Source of the DNA: VXNE01 sp965203615
GTDB lineage: Bacteria; Pseudomonadota; Gammaproteobacteria; Pseudomonadales; Azotimanducaceae
Direction of reading: 5' to 3'
Assembly (NCBI GenBank): GCA_965203615.1
Contig: OZ241900.1
Coordinates: 2,666,001-2,730,000, forward strand
Length of the DNA stretch: 64,000 nt
The position numbers and the translations under genes were made by a program. Under the pieces are notes generated by a model. It ran no database searches and was not told the origin of the DNA. It saw only the letters and a list, made by a program, of their open reading frames with translations. Positions 17,805 to 27,131 of the stretch are shown piece by piece. How positions within the stretch are numbered: position 1 is the stretch's first letter; each line of letters begins with the position of its first letter.

Positions 17805-19435
17805 TCCCACTCGATAGTGGCGGGCGGCTTGCTGGAAATGTCGTAGACGACGCGGGACACGTCCTCTATCTCGTTCATGATGCGGTTCGACACGGTGCCC
17901 AGCAGGTCGTACGGTAACTGCGCCCAGCGGGCGGTCATGAAGTCGGTGGTCTCCACCGCTCGCAGTGCGATGACATGTGCGTAGCGGCGGGCGTCTCCGA
18001 CGACGCCCACGGAGTTGATCGGGAGATAGACGGCGAATGCCTGGTGCACCCGGTCGTAGTAGTCGGCGCGGCGCAGTTCTTCGATGAAGATCGCGTCGGC
18101 GCGCCGGAGCACGTCGAGATACTCGCGCCGCACCTCCCCGATCACGCGCACGGCGAGGCCGGGGCCGGGAAACGGATGGCGGAATACCAGTTCCCGCGGC
18201 AGGCCGAGGGCGAGTCCCACCTGGCGCACCTCGTCCTTGAACAGGTCCCGCAAAGGCTCCACCAGCTTGAGGTGCATCCGCTCGGGCAGGCCGCCGACAT
18301 TGTGATGCGATTTGATGACATGCGCCTTGCCATACCGCGAAGCGGCGGATTCGATAACGTCGGGATAGATCGTGCCCTGGCCGAGCCACCGGACGCCGTC
18401 GAGTTGCTCCGCCTCGTGCTGGAACACGTCGATGAAAGTCGCGCCGATCTGCTTGCGCTTGGCCTCGGGATCATCGAGGCCGCCGAGCGCCTCGAGAAAA
18501 ATGTCCGAGGCGTCGACGGTGACCAGGTCCAGATCGAGCGTGTTCGACATGCCGCGGGAGAAAGTGCCCTCGACCTCCTGGCGCTCGTTCAGGCGCAGGA
18601 GACCGTTGTCGACGAAGACACAGGTGAGTTGATCGCCGATGGCGCGATCGAGCAGCGCGGCGGCGACGCTGGAGTCGACGCCGCCGGACAGTCCGAGCAC
18701 AACGCGGTCGGCGCCGACGGTCGCACGCACCTCGCGAACCGCGCGTTCGATGATCTGGTCCGCCGTCCATGTGGCCTCGCACCCGCAGATGTCCCGCGCG
18801 AAATGGCCAAGAATCTCGGCGCCATTGCGCGTGTGCGTGACTTCGGGGTGGAACTGCACCCCGTATAAATGCCGGGAGGGGTCGGCCATGGCGGCGATGG
18901 GCGCATTGGCGGTGCTCGCGGCGACTTCGAAACCCGGCGGCAGCGACACGACCTTGTCGCCGTGGCTCATCCACACCGGTAGCCGTCCGTCGATCCCGAA
19001 GCGCCCGAGCAGGCCATCGGTGCCGTCCTCGGCGATGTCGATCTCCGCGCCGCCGAACTCGCGCTTGGAAGACGGTTCGACGGCCCCGCCAAGCTGTGCG
19101 GCGAGCGCATGCATGCCGTAGCAGATGCCGAGCACCGGAACCCTGGCGTCGAGCACCTGGTCGGGAATTCGGGGCGTCGCTGTCGCGGTTACGGTTTCCG
19201 GACCGCCGGAGAGAACCACGCCGCGCGGCGCGAACGCGTTGACGAAACCGGCGGGCATATCGAAAGGGCGGACCTCGCAGTACACCCCTGCCTCGCGCAC
19301 GCGGCGGGCGATGAGCTGCGTGTACTGCGATCCGAAGTCGACGATCAGCAACCGCTCGGCCGGCAGGCTTCGCTCCGGCAGGCGATCGTCGAGGGTGGGC
19401 GTGGGCGTCTGTACGTTTACGCTGTTTTCAGGCAA
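17801..19435 (-). CDS. guaA: GMP synthase (glutamine-hydrolysing)
   Basis: A 544-residue GMP synthetase that converts XMP to GMP. The class I amidotransferase domain has IVDFGSQYTQLIARR, the nucleophile in GICYGMHALA and the VQFHPEVTHT triad segment. The ATP pyrophosphatase domain has the P-loop LGLSGGVDSSVAAALL near residue 246. The dimerisation domain ends RVVYDISSKPPATIEWE. The start is taken as the TTG at 19435, which overlaps the guaB stop by eight bases and gives a 28-residue extension before the usual family start; no ATG or GTG lies between. It follows guaB, the preceding enzyme of the pathway. Confidence 0.95.
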   Translation of the reverse strand: MPENSVNVQTPTPTLDDRLPERSLPAERLLIVDFGSQYTQLIARRVREAGVYCEVRPFDMPAGFVNAFAPRGVVLSGGPETVTATATPRIPDQVLDARVPVLGICYGMHALAAQLGGAVEPSSKREFGGAEIDIAEDGTDGLLGRFGIDGRLPVWMSHGDKVVSLPPGFEVAASTANAPIAAMADPSRHLYGVQFHPEVTHTRNGAEILGHFARDICGCEATWTADQIIERAVREVRATVGADRVVLGLSGGVDSSVAAALLDRAIGDQLTCVFVDNGLLRLNERQEVEGTFSRGMSNTLDLDLVTVDASDIFLEALGGLDDPEAKRKQIGATFIDVFQHEAEQLDGVRWLGQGTIYPDVIESAASRYGKAHVIKSHHNVGGLPERMHLKLVEPLRDLFKDEVRQVGLALGLPRELVFRHPFPGPGLAVRVIGEVRREYLDVLRRADAIFIEELRRADYYDRVHQAFAVYLPINSVGVVGDARRYAHVIALRAVETTDFMTARWAQLPYDLLGTVSNRIMNEIEDVSRVVYDISSKPPATIEWE

Positions 19436-20897
19436 TCGGGTAATTCGGCGGTTCTTTGGTGATCGAGACGTCGTGGACGTGACCTTCGGCGAGGCTTGCC
19501 GATGAGATCTTCACGAATTTCGTCGACTTGCGCATGGCATCGATGCCCGTCGAACCCGTATATCCCATGGAGGAGCGGACGCCGCCCATGAGTTGATGCA
19601 CGATGGGACTCACCGGTCCTCGATACGGTACGCGGCCTTCGATCCCTTCGGGCACGAGCTTGCCATTGTCGCCATCGGGTTCCTGGAAGTAGCGGTCGCT
19701 CGATCCGAACTCGCCGCCCATGGCCGCGACGGAACCCATGCCCCGGTAGGACTTGTAGGTTCGTCCCTGGTACAACTCGACCTCCCCCGGCGCTTCATCC
19801 GTGCCGGCCAGGAGCGCTCCCACCATGACGACGCTGGCACCCGCGCCGATGGCCTTGGCGATGTCGCCCGAAAAGCGGATTCCTCCGTCCGCTATCACCG
19901 GGATGTCATCCTCTTGGGCCTCCTCGGCCACTTCCGCCACTGCGGTGATCTGCGGAACGCCTATGCCGGAAACCACGCGGGTAGTGCAGATGCTGCCGGG
20001 GCCGATGCCGACCTTGACGCAGTCCACTCCGGCGCCGATCAATGCGCGGGCACCATCTTTCGTCGCCACGTTGCCGCCGACCAGCGGCAGCTTCGGGTAC
20101 TTCTGCTTGATCCAGCTTATGCGGTCCAGGACGCGCTGGGAGTGACCGTGCGCGGTATCCACCACGAGCACGTCGACTCCGGCTTCGACCAGTGCGGCGA
20201 CGCGGTCGTCGGTGTCTTCCCCGGTGCCGACCCCGGCACCGACCCGAAGCTGTCCCTCGCCGTCCTTGCAGGCGTTAGGAAACGTCTGCGCCTTGGTGAT
20301 GTCCTTGACGGTCACCATGCCGGTAAGGCGGAATCGGCTATCGGTCATCAGGATCTTCTCGATGCGATGCCGCTGCAGGAGGTCGGTGATCTCCTGGAAG
20401 GTCGCGCCCTCGGGAGCGGTCACCAGGCGCTCCTTCGGCGTCATCACTTCGGATATGGGCGCGTCGAACCGCTGCTCGAATCGAATGTCGCGGCTGGTGA
20501 CGATGCCAAGCAGTTCGTTGCCGCGCACCACGGGCACGCCGGAGATGTTGTGTTCGGCGGTCAGCGCGAGTAGATCGCGCACGGTGCACTCCGGGCCGAT
20601 CGTCACCGGGTCGCGGATGATGCCGCTCTCAAACTTCTTGACCGCCCGTACCTCGCGCGCCTGGCGCTCAAAGGGCATGTTCTTGTGCACGATGCCGATG
20701 CCGCCTTCCTGGGCCATGGCGATGGCGAGCCGTCCCTCGGTGACGGTGTCCATGGCGGCGGACATGAGGGGAATGTTGAGACCGATGTCGCGGGTGAGTC
20801 GGGTGCGGAGGTCTACTTCGGAGGGCAAAACGCGCGAATACGCAGGCAGGAGCAGGACATCGTCGAAGGTGAGCGCTTCCTGCACTATCCGCAGCAT
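19428..20897 (-). CDS. guaB: IMP dehydrogenase
   Basis: A 489-residue enzyme that oxidises IMP to XMP with NAD+, the first committed step to GMP. The family start MLRIVQEALTFDDVLLLPAY fixes the ATG at 20897. A pair of CBS domains lies roughly at residues 95-205 (VTIGPECTVRDLLAL...). The catalytic cysteine is in GIGPGSICTTRVVSG, and the flap and C-terminal YRGMGS and E-G-R-V-P-Y-R-G segments are intact. It is the first gene of the minus-strand operon; the upstream 290 bases separate it from the divergent ABC exporter. An upstream in-frame extension exists but has no family support. Confidence 0.96.
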   Translation of the reverse strand: MLRIVQEALTFDDVLLLPAYSRVLPSEVDLRTRLTRDIGLNIPLMSAAMDTVTEGRLAIAMAQEGGIGIVHKNMPFERQAREVRAVKKFESGIIRDPVTIGPECTVRDLLALTAEHNISGVPVVRGNELLGIVTSRDIRFEQRFDAPISEVMTPKERLVTAPEGATFQEITDLLQRHRIEKILMTDSRFRLTGMVTVKDITKAQTFPNACKDGEGQLRVGAGVGTGEDTDDRVAALVEAGVDVLVVDTAHGHSQRVLDRISWIKQKYPKLPLVGGNVATKDGARALIGAGVDCVKVGIGPGSICTTRVVSGIGVPQITAVAEVAEEAQEDDIPVIADGGIRFSGDIAKAIGAGASVVMVGALLAGTDEAPGEVELYQGRTYKSYRGMGSVAAMGGEFGSSDRYFQEPDGDNGKLVPEGIEGRVPYRGPVSPIVHQLMGGVRSSMGYTGSTGIDAMRKSTKFVKISSASLAEGHVHDVSITKEPPNYPIA

Positions 20898-21188
20898 GTC
20901 AAACCCGGATTCGCTAAACGCGCGATGGTACGCCCGCCCTCGAATGGAGTAAATACCTTGATGGTGTCGGCGTGCCGAGCGGAAGGCAGCAAGCCGCCGA
21001 TTCGGGTAAAATGTGTCGTTTTTCCCGTTCAAAGATCCGAAGTTCATGGTTCCCCCGACGCGTACCCCGATACCGGCGAATTGGCGTCGCGCGTGGGGAA
21101 GGATCGCTGCTTTTTCCGCGTGTGAAAAGGGTGCCTCCCCGGCGGCCCGATTCGGTTCGCGAGTGAGTGTCGGCGGGGGTAACGCCGC

Positions 21189-23075
21189 TTGAGAATTGGC
21201 ATGCACAGCGGCAGCGGCGGCCGTTGGGGCGGCAGCATCACGGGTGCGCCTCAACGCGACCGGGCGTCGTTCCGGCACTTGGGCCACCTGAAGCTGTTGA
21301 TGCCCTATATTCGGCGCTACGCCGTCGAACTGTCGGTCTCTACCGCCGGTCTGCTTGTCGCGCGTCTGTGCCTGTTCTTCACGCCGTGGTTTCTGAAGTT
21401 GGCGGTGGACAGCCTCGCCGATCCGAACGTCGAACCCTACCTGCTGGTCCCGGCGTTGCTGATCCTGGGCGTGGTGGCTTCGCAGTTCGTCATCTACGTC
21501 CCGGCACGGCGTGTACTGCGCCGTCTTTCGATCGCCGTTGCCTATGACCTGAGGAAGCGACTGTTCAATTGCGTCCAGTACCAGGGGCCCAACTTCTTCA
21601 ACAAGTTCGGCACCGGCGACCTCATGTCGCGCGCGGTCAACGACATCAGCATGGTGCGCATGCTGGTGTCCTTCGGCGCGGTGAATATCGTCATGTTCAT
21701 CTTTTCGGTGATCGGCGCGCTGTGGTTCATGCTGCTGATGTCGCCGGCGTTGACTTTCTGGGTGGTCGTGCCGCTGCCGTTGGTGGGGGTCGTGGGGTTC
21801 CTGATGGCGCGGGGCATGTTCCCGTACTTCCGTGAACGGCAGGAAGCCCTGGCGACACTGACCGGCTTTACGCAGGAGAACCTCAACGGGATACGCACGA
21901 TCCAGGCCATGGCACAAGAAGAGCAGGAGATCGAGCGGTTTCGGGTGTCCAGCACCCGCTACGCCCAGAAGTTCTACCGGGCCGAACGCTACCAGGTGCT
22001 GATGAACGTGGCGATGACGCTGATGACCATGATTTCGCCGGTGATCATCCTGCTCTACGGAGGCTTCCTGGTGATGGACGGCGCGCTCACGATCGGCAGC
22101 TTTGCCTCCTTCTCGCTGTACCTGATCATGCTCACGTCAACCGTGCAGTCCATCGGCTGGTCGCTTTCGATGTTCACTTCGGCTGCCGCGGCGACGCAGC
22201 GCACGTTCGAAATCCTGGACTATCCGCGCGAAGTCGTCGATGTGGCTGAGGTCGAACTGGCGGACGAGGTCAAGGGCCGGCTCGAATTTCGCGACTTCTC
22301 CTACCGCCATCCGGGGGCCGCCCGGCCGACCATCGACGGTATCAACCTGCGCGTGGACCCCGGCGAGACCGTAGCCCTGCTCGGCCGCATCGGCTCGGGC
22401 AAGTCGACGATCCTGAAGGCGGCGGTCCGGCTGATCGACACGCCCCGCGGCTCGGTGTTTCTCGACGGCAATGACATCTGCCGGCTGCCGATTCGCCGGC
22501 TGCGCGAAGCGGTGACGATGGTCCCGCAGGATCCGTTCCTGTTCTCCGCTCCGCTGCGCGAGAACCTCACCTACGACAAGCCGGACCGCGGGGAAGCCGC
22601 CATATTCGACGCGGTGCACGCGGCGGGCCTGACGGAGACCCTGGGACGCTTGACCAATGGACTCGACACCGTTGTGGGCGAGCGCGGAACCACGCTTTCG
22701 GGCGGCGAAAAGCAGCGCTCGACGCTGGCGCGAGGTTTGATCAAGAACGCCGACGTGCTGTTGCTGGACGACTGCTTCTCAAGCGTCGATACGGAAACCG
22801 AGGAACAGATACTGGGAGGCCTGCGAAGAATGCGCGCGGGCAAGACGACCCTGCTCATTTCTCACCGCGTATCGACCGCGCGTCATGCCAATCGCATCTA
22901 TGTCATCGACAACGGGCGCGTGATGGAGTCGGGCACCCACGAGGAACTCCTTGCGCAGGGCGGGTACTACGCCGACCTCGAAGCCGTGCAGAGCAACCAG
23001 GACCGCGACCGCGCGCGCAGGGGCCAGTTGCTCCGGCAACTCGACCGGCGGGCACCGGGAGAGACGGCCGCATGA
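21189..23075 (+). CDS. ABC exporter half-transporter with degenerate Walker B (MdlA-like)
   Basis: A 628-residue fused membrane/ATPase half-transporter. About six membrane segments occupy residues 35-330. The nucleotide-binding domain has Walker A GRIGSGKST, signature LSGGEKQR and Walker B VLLLDDCFSS. The catalytic glutamate after Walker B is aspartate here, as in the weak-ATPase half of heterodimeric exporters such as MdlA/YheI. It overlaps the second half by an ATGA. The likely start is TTG at 21189, with a GGGGG 10-14 bases upstream; an ATG at 21201 is the alternative. Substrate unknown (lipid or drug export is usual). Confidence 0.88.
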   Translation: MRIGMHSGSGGRWGGSITGAPQRDRASFRHLGHLKLLMPYIRRYAVELSVSTAGLLVARLCLFFTPWFLKLAVDSLADPNVEPYLLVPALLILGVVASQFVIYVPARRVLRRLSIAVAYDLRKRLFNCVQYQGPNFFNKFGTGDLMSRAVNDISMVRMLVSFGAVNIVMFIFSVIGALWFMLLMSPALTFWVVVPLPLVGVVGFLMARGMFPYFRERQEALATLTGFTQENLNGIRTIQAMAQEEQEIERFRVSSTRYAQKFYRAERYQVLMNVAMTLMTMISPVIILLYGGFLVMDGALTIGSFASFSLYLIMLTSTVQSIGWSLSMFTSAAAATQRTFEILDYPREVVDVAEVELADEVKGRLEFRDFSYRHPGAARPTIDGINLRVDPGETVALLGRIGSGKSTILKAAVRLIDTPRGSVFLDGNDICRLPIRRLREAVTMVPQDPFLFSAPLRENLTYDKPDRGEAAIFDAVHAAGLTETLGRLTNGLDTVVGERGTTLSGGEKQRSTLARGLIKNADVLLLDDCFSSVDTETEEQILGGLRRMRAGKTTLLISHRVSTARHANRIYVIDNGRVMESGTHEELLAQGGYYADLEAVQSNQDRDRARRGQLLRQLDRRAPGETAA

Positions 23076-25069
23076 GTGAAGTCGCCGCCGGTCGCAACTA
23101 TTCGGCCTTTGACGCTGAACTGACGCATCAGGCGCTCAACATGCGCCTGTTCATGCGCTTGTTGCGGTGGGCCAGGCCCTATCGCATCACCTTGGGCACG
23201 AGCGCGGCGCTGGTCGTCATCGGGGCGGCCGTTTCGGTACTCATGCCGGTGATCCAGGGACCCGTGGTGGTGGACAGCATCCTGGCGCCTGACGAGGCGG
23301 CCAGCACGCGTTTCAACTTTGGGCTGATCGCCGCGACCGAATGGCTTTCGGGCCTGTTTTCGATGCCGCCGCTCGGTGCGGCCGTCCTGTTGTTCGTGGG
23401 ACTCACAATCGCGCATGCGCTGATCATGGTCGCGCATCAGCTCACTCTGGCGAGCGGCGCCCTCAAGACATTGCGCGACCTGCGGCTGGACCTGTTCGCT
23501 TCCCTCGAGCACAAGCCCGCCTCGTTCTACGATCACGTGGCCGTCGGACGCGTGATGACGCGGGTGACGAACGATGTGGAAAACCTGTTTCGACTGCTGA
23601 CCGGTTTCGTCGCCCTCGCGGGCCAGTTCGTGCCCTTCTTCTTCGCGATGTTCATGATGCTTCTCTACAGCCGCGAACTCACCGGGGTCGTGATGCTGAT
23701 CATTCCGGCCGCCGCGGTCGCCACCTATATCTTCCGCGTCGCCATGCGGAGGATCTTTCGCCTGGTGCGCGATTCGATGTCGGCGCTGAACCAGTACCTG
23801 CAGGAAGACCTGATGGGTATCGAGGTCGTGCAGCTCTCCGGCCGCGAAGAGATGAACGCCGAAGAGTATGGCGTGCTCAACCGGGAGAACCGGTACCAGG
23901 AGTATCGCGCCATCAACTACGAGGTCGTGTTCGAGACATTCAATACGAGCCTGACGACGATCGCCATCGCCGGGATCATCTGGTACGGCGGCGGACAGGT
24001 GGTGCAGGACGAGATCACGCTCGGGGCACTGCTGATGTTCAACTCCTTCATCAGCATGATGGTTGCGCCGGTCAGTTCCGTGGGCCACTTTTTCAACACG
24101 TTGTTCCGCGCCATGGCTTCGGGCGAGCGCATATTCCAGGCGATCGACTGGGACGAGCGGCTGCACGAGCCGGAAAATCCGGTGCAGTTGCCGGAGCGCC
24201 TCAAGGGCAGCGTCGAGTTCCATAACGCCCGTTTTGCATATGCCGCCAGCGAGCCGGTGCTGCGCGACGTGTCATTCGCCATCGAGCCGGGAGAAAAGCT
24301 CGCTGTCGTCGGCCCCACCGGCGCCGGCAAGAGCACCATCATTCGCCTGCTGGCGCGTTTCTACGACTTCGACGACGGCATGATCTTCGTCGACGGCATC
24401 GACGTGAACCACATCGCGAGCGGCGACCTGCGCAAGCGGGTGGGAGTCGTGCTGCAGGACTTCCACATCTTCTCCGGCACGGTGCTTGAGAACATATCGC
24501 TGAATGACCCCGAAATATCCCGCGAACGCGCCCAATGGGCGGCCCGCGTGGTGAACGCGGACTCCTTCATTCGCGACCTGGCGGACGGCTACGAAACGGA
24601 ACTCGCGGAGCGTGGCCACAACCTCTCGCAGGGGCAGCAGCAATTGCTCGCGTTCGCGCGGGTATTGGCGGCGGACCCGGAGATACTCGTGCTCGACGAG
24701 GCCACGTCCAGCATCGACACGGGCACCGAACTCATCATCCAGGACGCGTTGCACAAGCTGACCCACGGCCGCACGTCGATCATCATCGCCCACCGGCTGC
24801 AGACCATTCGCGAGTGCGACCGGATACTGGTGCTGGACGAGGGGACGATGAAGGAACTGGGCACGCACGAAGAGCTGATCGCCAAGCGCGGCATCTACTT
24901 CACCCTGCACGAGCTGCAGTTCCAGGACAGTGTGGGCGCCGCGGAACTGGCCCGCCGGAAGCGCAGGGAAGACGAGCGCCCGCGGTGGGTCGACATGAGC
25001 GACGAAGAAGACGACGACGAGGTGTTCCCCCGGGGCCGTATTGGCGGGGGTCGGTCGGACCTCGTCTAG
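23072..25069 (+). CDS. ABC exporter half-transporter with canonical Walker B (MdlB-like)
   Basis: A 665-residue partner of the preceding gene. Membrane segments span roughly residues 35-320. The ATPase domain has Walker A GPTGAGKST, signature NLSQGQQQLLAFARVL and Walker B ILVLDEATSSID with the catalytic glutamate present. The signature LSQGQ differs from LSGGQ, as expected for one of the two composite sites in a heterodimer. The C-terminal tail is strongly acidic and then basic (MSDEEDDDEV and RGRIGGG), an unusual extension. The ATGA overlap with the upstream half indicates coupled synthesis at a fixed ratio. Confidence 0.9.
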   Translation: MSEVAAGRNYSAFDAELTHQALNMRLFMRLLRWARPYRITLGTSAALVVIGAAVSVLMPVIQGPVVVDSILAPDEAASTRFNFGLIAATEWLSGLFSMPPLGAAVLLFVGLTIAHALIMVAHQLTLASGALKTLRDLRLDLFASLEHKPASFYDHVAVGRVMTRVTNDVENLFRLLTGFVALAGQFVPFFFAMFMMLLYSRELTGVVMLIIPAAAVATYIFRVAMRRIFRLVRDSMSALNQYLQEDLMGIEVVQLSGREEMNAEEYGVLNRENRYQEYRAINYEVVFETFNTSLTTIAIAGIIWYGGGQVVQDEITLGALLMFNSFISMMVAPVSSVGHFFNTLFRAMASGERIFQAIDWDERLHEPENPVQLPERLKGSVEFHNARFAYAASEPVLRDVSFAIEPGEKLAVVGPTGAGKSTIIRLLARFYDFDDGMIFVDGIDVNHIASGDLRKRVGVVLQDFHIFSGTVLENISLNDPEISRERAQWAARVVNADSFIRDLADGYETELAERGHNLSQGQQQLLAFARVLAADPEILVLDEATSSIDTGTELIIQDALHKLTHGRTSIIIAHRLQTIRECDRILVLDEGTMKELGTHEELIAKRGIYFTLHELQFQDSVGAAELARRKRREDERPRWVDMSDEEDDDEVFPRGRIGGGRSDLV

Positions 25070-25196
25070 CGGCGGTCCCCGGCGCATCCCCAAAGTTCTC
25101 GCATCGCGCCCCAAAATGAGTACACTCAAGCGCTAATTGACCCTGGGAGTACCGGGGCGAAAGCGAAAATCTTCAAAGGACACTCAAGGGGAAAAG

Positions 25197-26381
25197 ATGC
25201 GTGATGTCGTAGTAGTGGATAGCGTGCGTACCGGCTTGGCGAAGTCGTTCCGCGGCAGCTTCAACCTGACGCGGTCCGATGACATGCTGGCGCACCTCAT
25301 CGATGCCTTGCTGGAAAGGAATCCGAAAATCACTCCCGGGGAAGTGGAGGATGTAATGGTCGGCGCGGCCAGCCATGCCGGTGAGCAGGACGGCAATCTC
25401 GCGCGTCTTGCGGTCGTGCTTTCGAAACTTCCGATCACCACCGGGGGCATGACCATCAACCGGTTCTGTTCGTCCGGGTTGCAGTCGATCGCGATCGCTT
25501 CGAACCAGATCGCTTCGGGGCAGACGCAAATCGCCATGGCGGGCGGCGTGGACTCCATCTCCATGCGCAACCGGCAGACGGCGGCGAAATCCGAGCAGAA
25601 CAAGCGCTTGCTGGAAGAGAAGCCCGCGATCTTCATGGCGATGGGCAATACGGCGGAAGTCGTGGCGCGCCGGTACCAGGTGACGCGCGAGATGCAGGAT
25701 GTCTACGCATTGCAGAGCCAGAAGCGATATGCCAAGGCGCAGGAAGACGGCCGGATGGCGGAAGAAATCGTTCCCATGCCGGCGACCATGCTGCAGGTCG
25801 ACAGGGAAACCGGCGAGGAGAGCCATGCGGACGTCATCGTCAACCGGGACGAGTGCAACCGTCCGACCAGCACGATCGAAGGCCTGGCGGGACTGCCGCC
25901 CGCATTCGAGGAAGACGGCACGGTGACGGCCGGCAACGCATCCCAGCTCTCCGACGGCGCTTCGATGACCCTGCTGATGAGCGCCGAGCGCGCCGAGCAG
26001 CTTGGTGTCGAACCGATGGGCATCTATCGTGGATTCACGGTGGCGGCATGCGAACCCGACGAGATGGGTATCGGTCCGGTATTCGCGATTCCCAGGCTGT
26101 TGGAAAACGTCGGCCTGACGCAGGACGATATCGACCTGTGGGAACTGAACGAAGCGTTCGCTTCCCAGTGCGTCTACTGCCGCGACGAACTTGGGCTCGA
26201 CAACGAGAAGTACAACGTCAATGGGGGCAGCATCGCCATCGGCCATCCGTTCGGCATGACCGGTTCGCGCCTCACCGGATCGATCCTGCGCGAGCTGAAA
26301 CGCCGCGACAAGAAATACGGCGTTGTCACGATGTGTATCGGTGGTGGACAGGGCGCGGCCGGCCTGTTCGAAGCCGTATAG
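25197..26381 (+). CDS. Acetyl-CoA C-acyltransferase (thiolase)
   Basis: A 394-residue thiolase that condenses or cleaves 3-ketoacyl-CoA. All catalytic residues are visible: the nucleophilic Cys in NRFCSSGLQSIAIA near residue 88, the His in GHPFGMTGSRL, and the second Cys in MCIGGGQGAAGLFE near the end. The NEAFASQ segment is also present. The ATG at 25197 follows AAGGGGAAAAG and gives the family start MRDVVVVDSVRTGLAK; an extension to 25137 is not supported. A FadA-like role in beta-oxidation is more likely than a biosynthetic one, but the partner hydratase-dehydrogenase is not adjacent. Confidence 0.92.
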   Translation: MRDVVVVDSVRTGLAKSFRGSFNLTRSDDMLAHLIDALLERNPKITPGEVEDVMVGAASHAGEQDGNLARLAVVLSKLPITTGGMTINRFCSSGLQSIAIASNQIASGQTQIAMAGGVDSISMRNRQTAAKSEQNKRLLEEKPAIFMAMGNTAEVVARRYQVTREMQDVYALQSQKRYAKAQEDGRMAEEIVPMPATMLQVDRETGEESHADVIVNRDECNRPTSTIEGLAGLPPAFEEDGTVTAGNASQLSDGASMTLLMSAERAEQLGVEPMGIYRGFTVAACEPDEMGIGPVFAIPRLLENVGLTQDDIDLWELNEAFASQCVYCRDELGLDNEKYNVNGGSIAIGHPFGMTGSRLTGSILRELKRRDKKYGVVTMCIGGGQGAAGLFEAV

Positions 26382-26414
26382 GAACGTACTGGGAGCGGTG
26401 TTAGACTGCTGTTG

Positions 26415-27110
26415 ATGAACCGCCACGGGGTAGGCACGGAACTCGACGCTTTGACCGACTCGTTGAGTCGGACCCCGCTGGACTATGTGCGCCGCCGGAC
26501 TGGCTGGGCTGTACGATGGGTTCCGACCCTGGCGGTATTGGCGGTATTGGGGTCGGGCGTACCCGCCCTGGCTGCCGACACCGAAAGTGCCTTCCAGTCT
26601 TACACGGATGAAGAGTTGTCCGAGGTCGCGGCCGATTGGCAGTCGCTGACCTCGGAGGAGCGTCGCGACTACTTTGTCGAAGTCCGGCGCCGAATGGCCG
26701 AGGCTGGCAAGCCGGCGGATCCGGAGCGCTTGCCGCAGATCGTGGGAGAGCGCCGATTCGGACGCATCATTCCGCAGCCGGACGGCTCGGTCTTGCATAT
26801 CGAGGGCGTTGTTCGCTACCGCGGTAGCGGTAAAGGTGGCGGAGGCGTCAAAGGTGGTGAAAACCCTGTACAAGACGCATCTCAGACCGAGACGCCGCCG
26901 GATTACGGCACGGGCTTCGAGCAGCGGGTGGAGCAGGCCGGAGTTGCCGAAAATGTTCAGGAACAGGGTCCTGTGACAGTGCCCGTCGTGTCTGTTGCAA
27001 CCGACAACGGTGTCCGTCAGACGGAAGTCGTCACGGAAGAAGACAATCCGGAGACGGCAGCCAGTGAGGACGGGGCCGAGGATGGAGGACACGCTCAGGG
27101 ACGCGAGTAG
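26415..27110 (+). CDS. Exported hypothetical protein upstream of a two-component system
   Basis: A 231-residue protein not assigned to a family. After a 30-residue polar leader comes a hydrophobic stretch WVPTLAVLAVLGSGVPALAA with a good signal-peptidase site, so export to the periplasm or envelope is likely. Residues 60-110 include DEELSEVAADWQSLTSEERR, a helical segment resembling the one in DUF3106-like periplasmic proteins. The C-terminal half is low complexity, with a glycine/lysine run (GSGKGGGGVKGGE) and an acidic tail. It lies 21 bases before the response regulator gene, so co-transcription is likely. A sensor accessory role is only a guess. Confidence 0.65.
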   Translation: MNRHGVGTELDALTDSLSRTPLDYVRRRTGWAVRWVPTLAVLAVLGSGVPALAADTESAFQSYTDEELSEVAADWQSLTSEERRDYFVEVRRRMAEAGKPADPERLPQIVGERRFGRIIPQPDGSVLHIEGVVRYRGSGKGGGGVKGGENPVQDASQTETPPDYGTGFEQRVEQAGVAENVQEQGPVTVPVVSVATDNGVRQTEVVTEEDNPETAASEDGAEDGGHAQGRE

Positions 27111-27131
27111 TGCGTCATCGGCCAAACCGCC

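Noticed and set aside
20898..21060. N-terminal extension of guaB
   Set aside because: The frame is open upstream but IMP dehydrogenases start at MLRIVQEALTFDD; the extension has no conservation signal.
25080..25196. Sigma70 promoter before the thiolase (TACACT as -10)
   Set aside because: The only -35 candidate is weak and the spacing is 19 bases, so the call is not supported.
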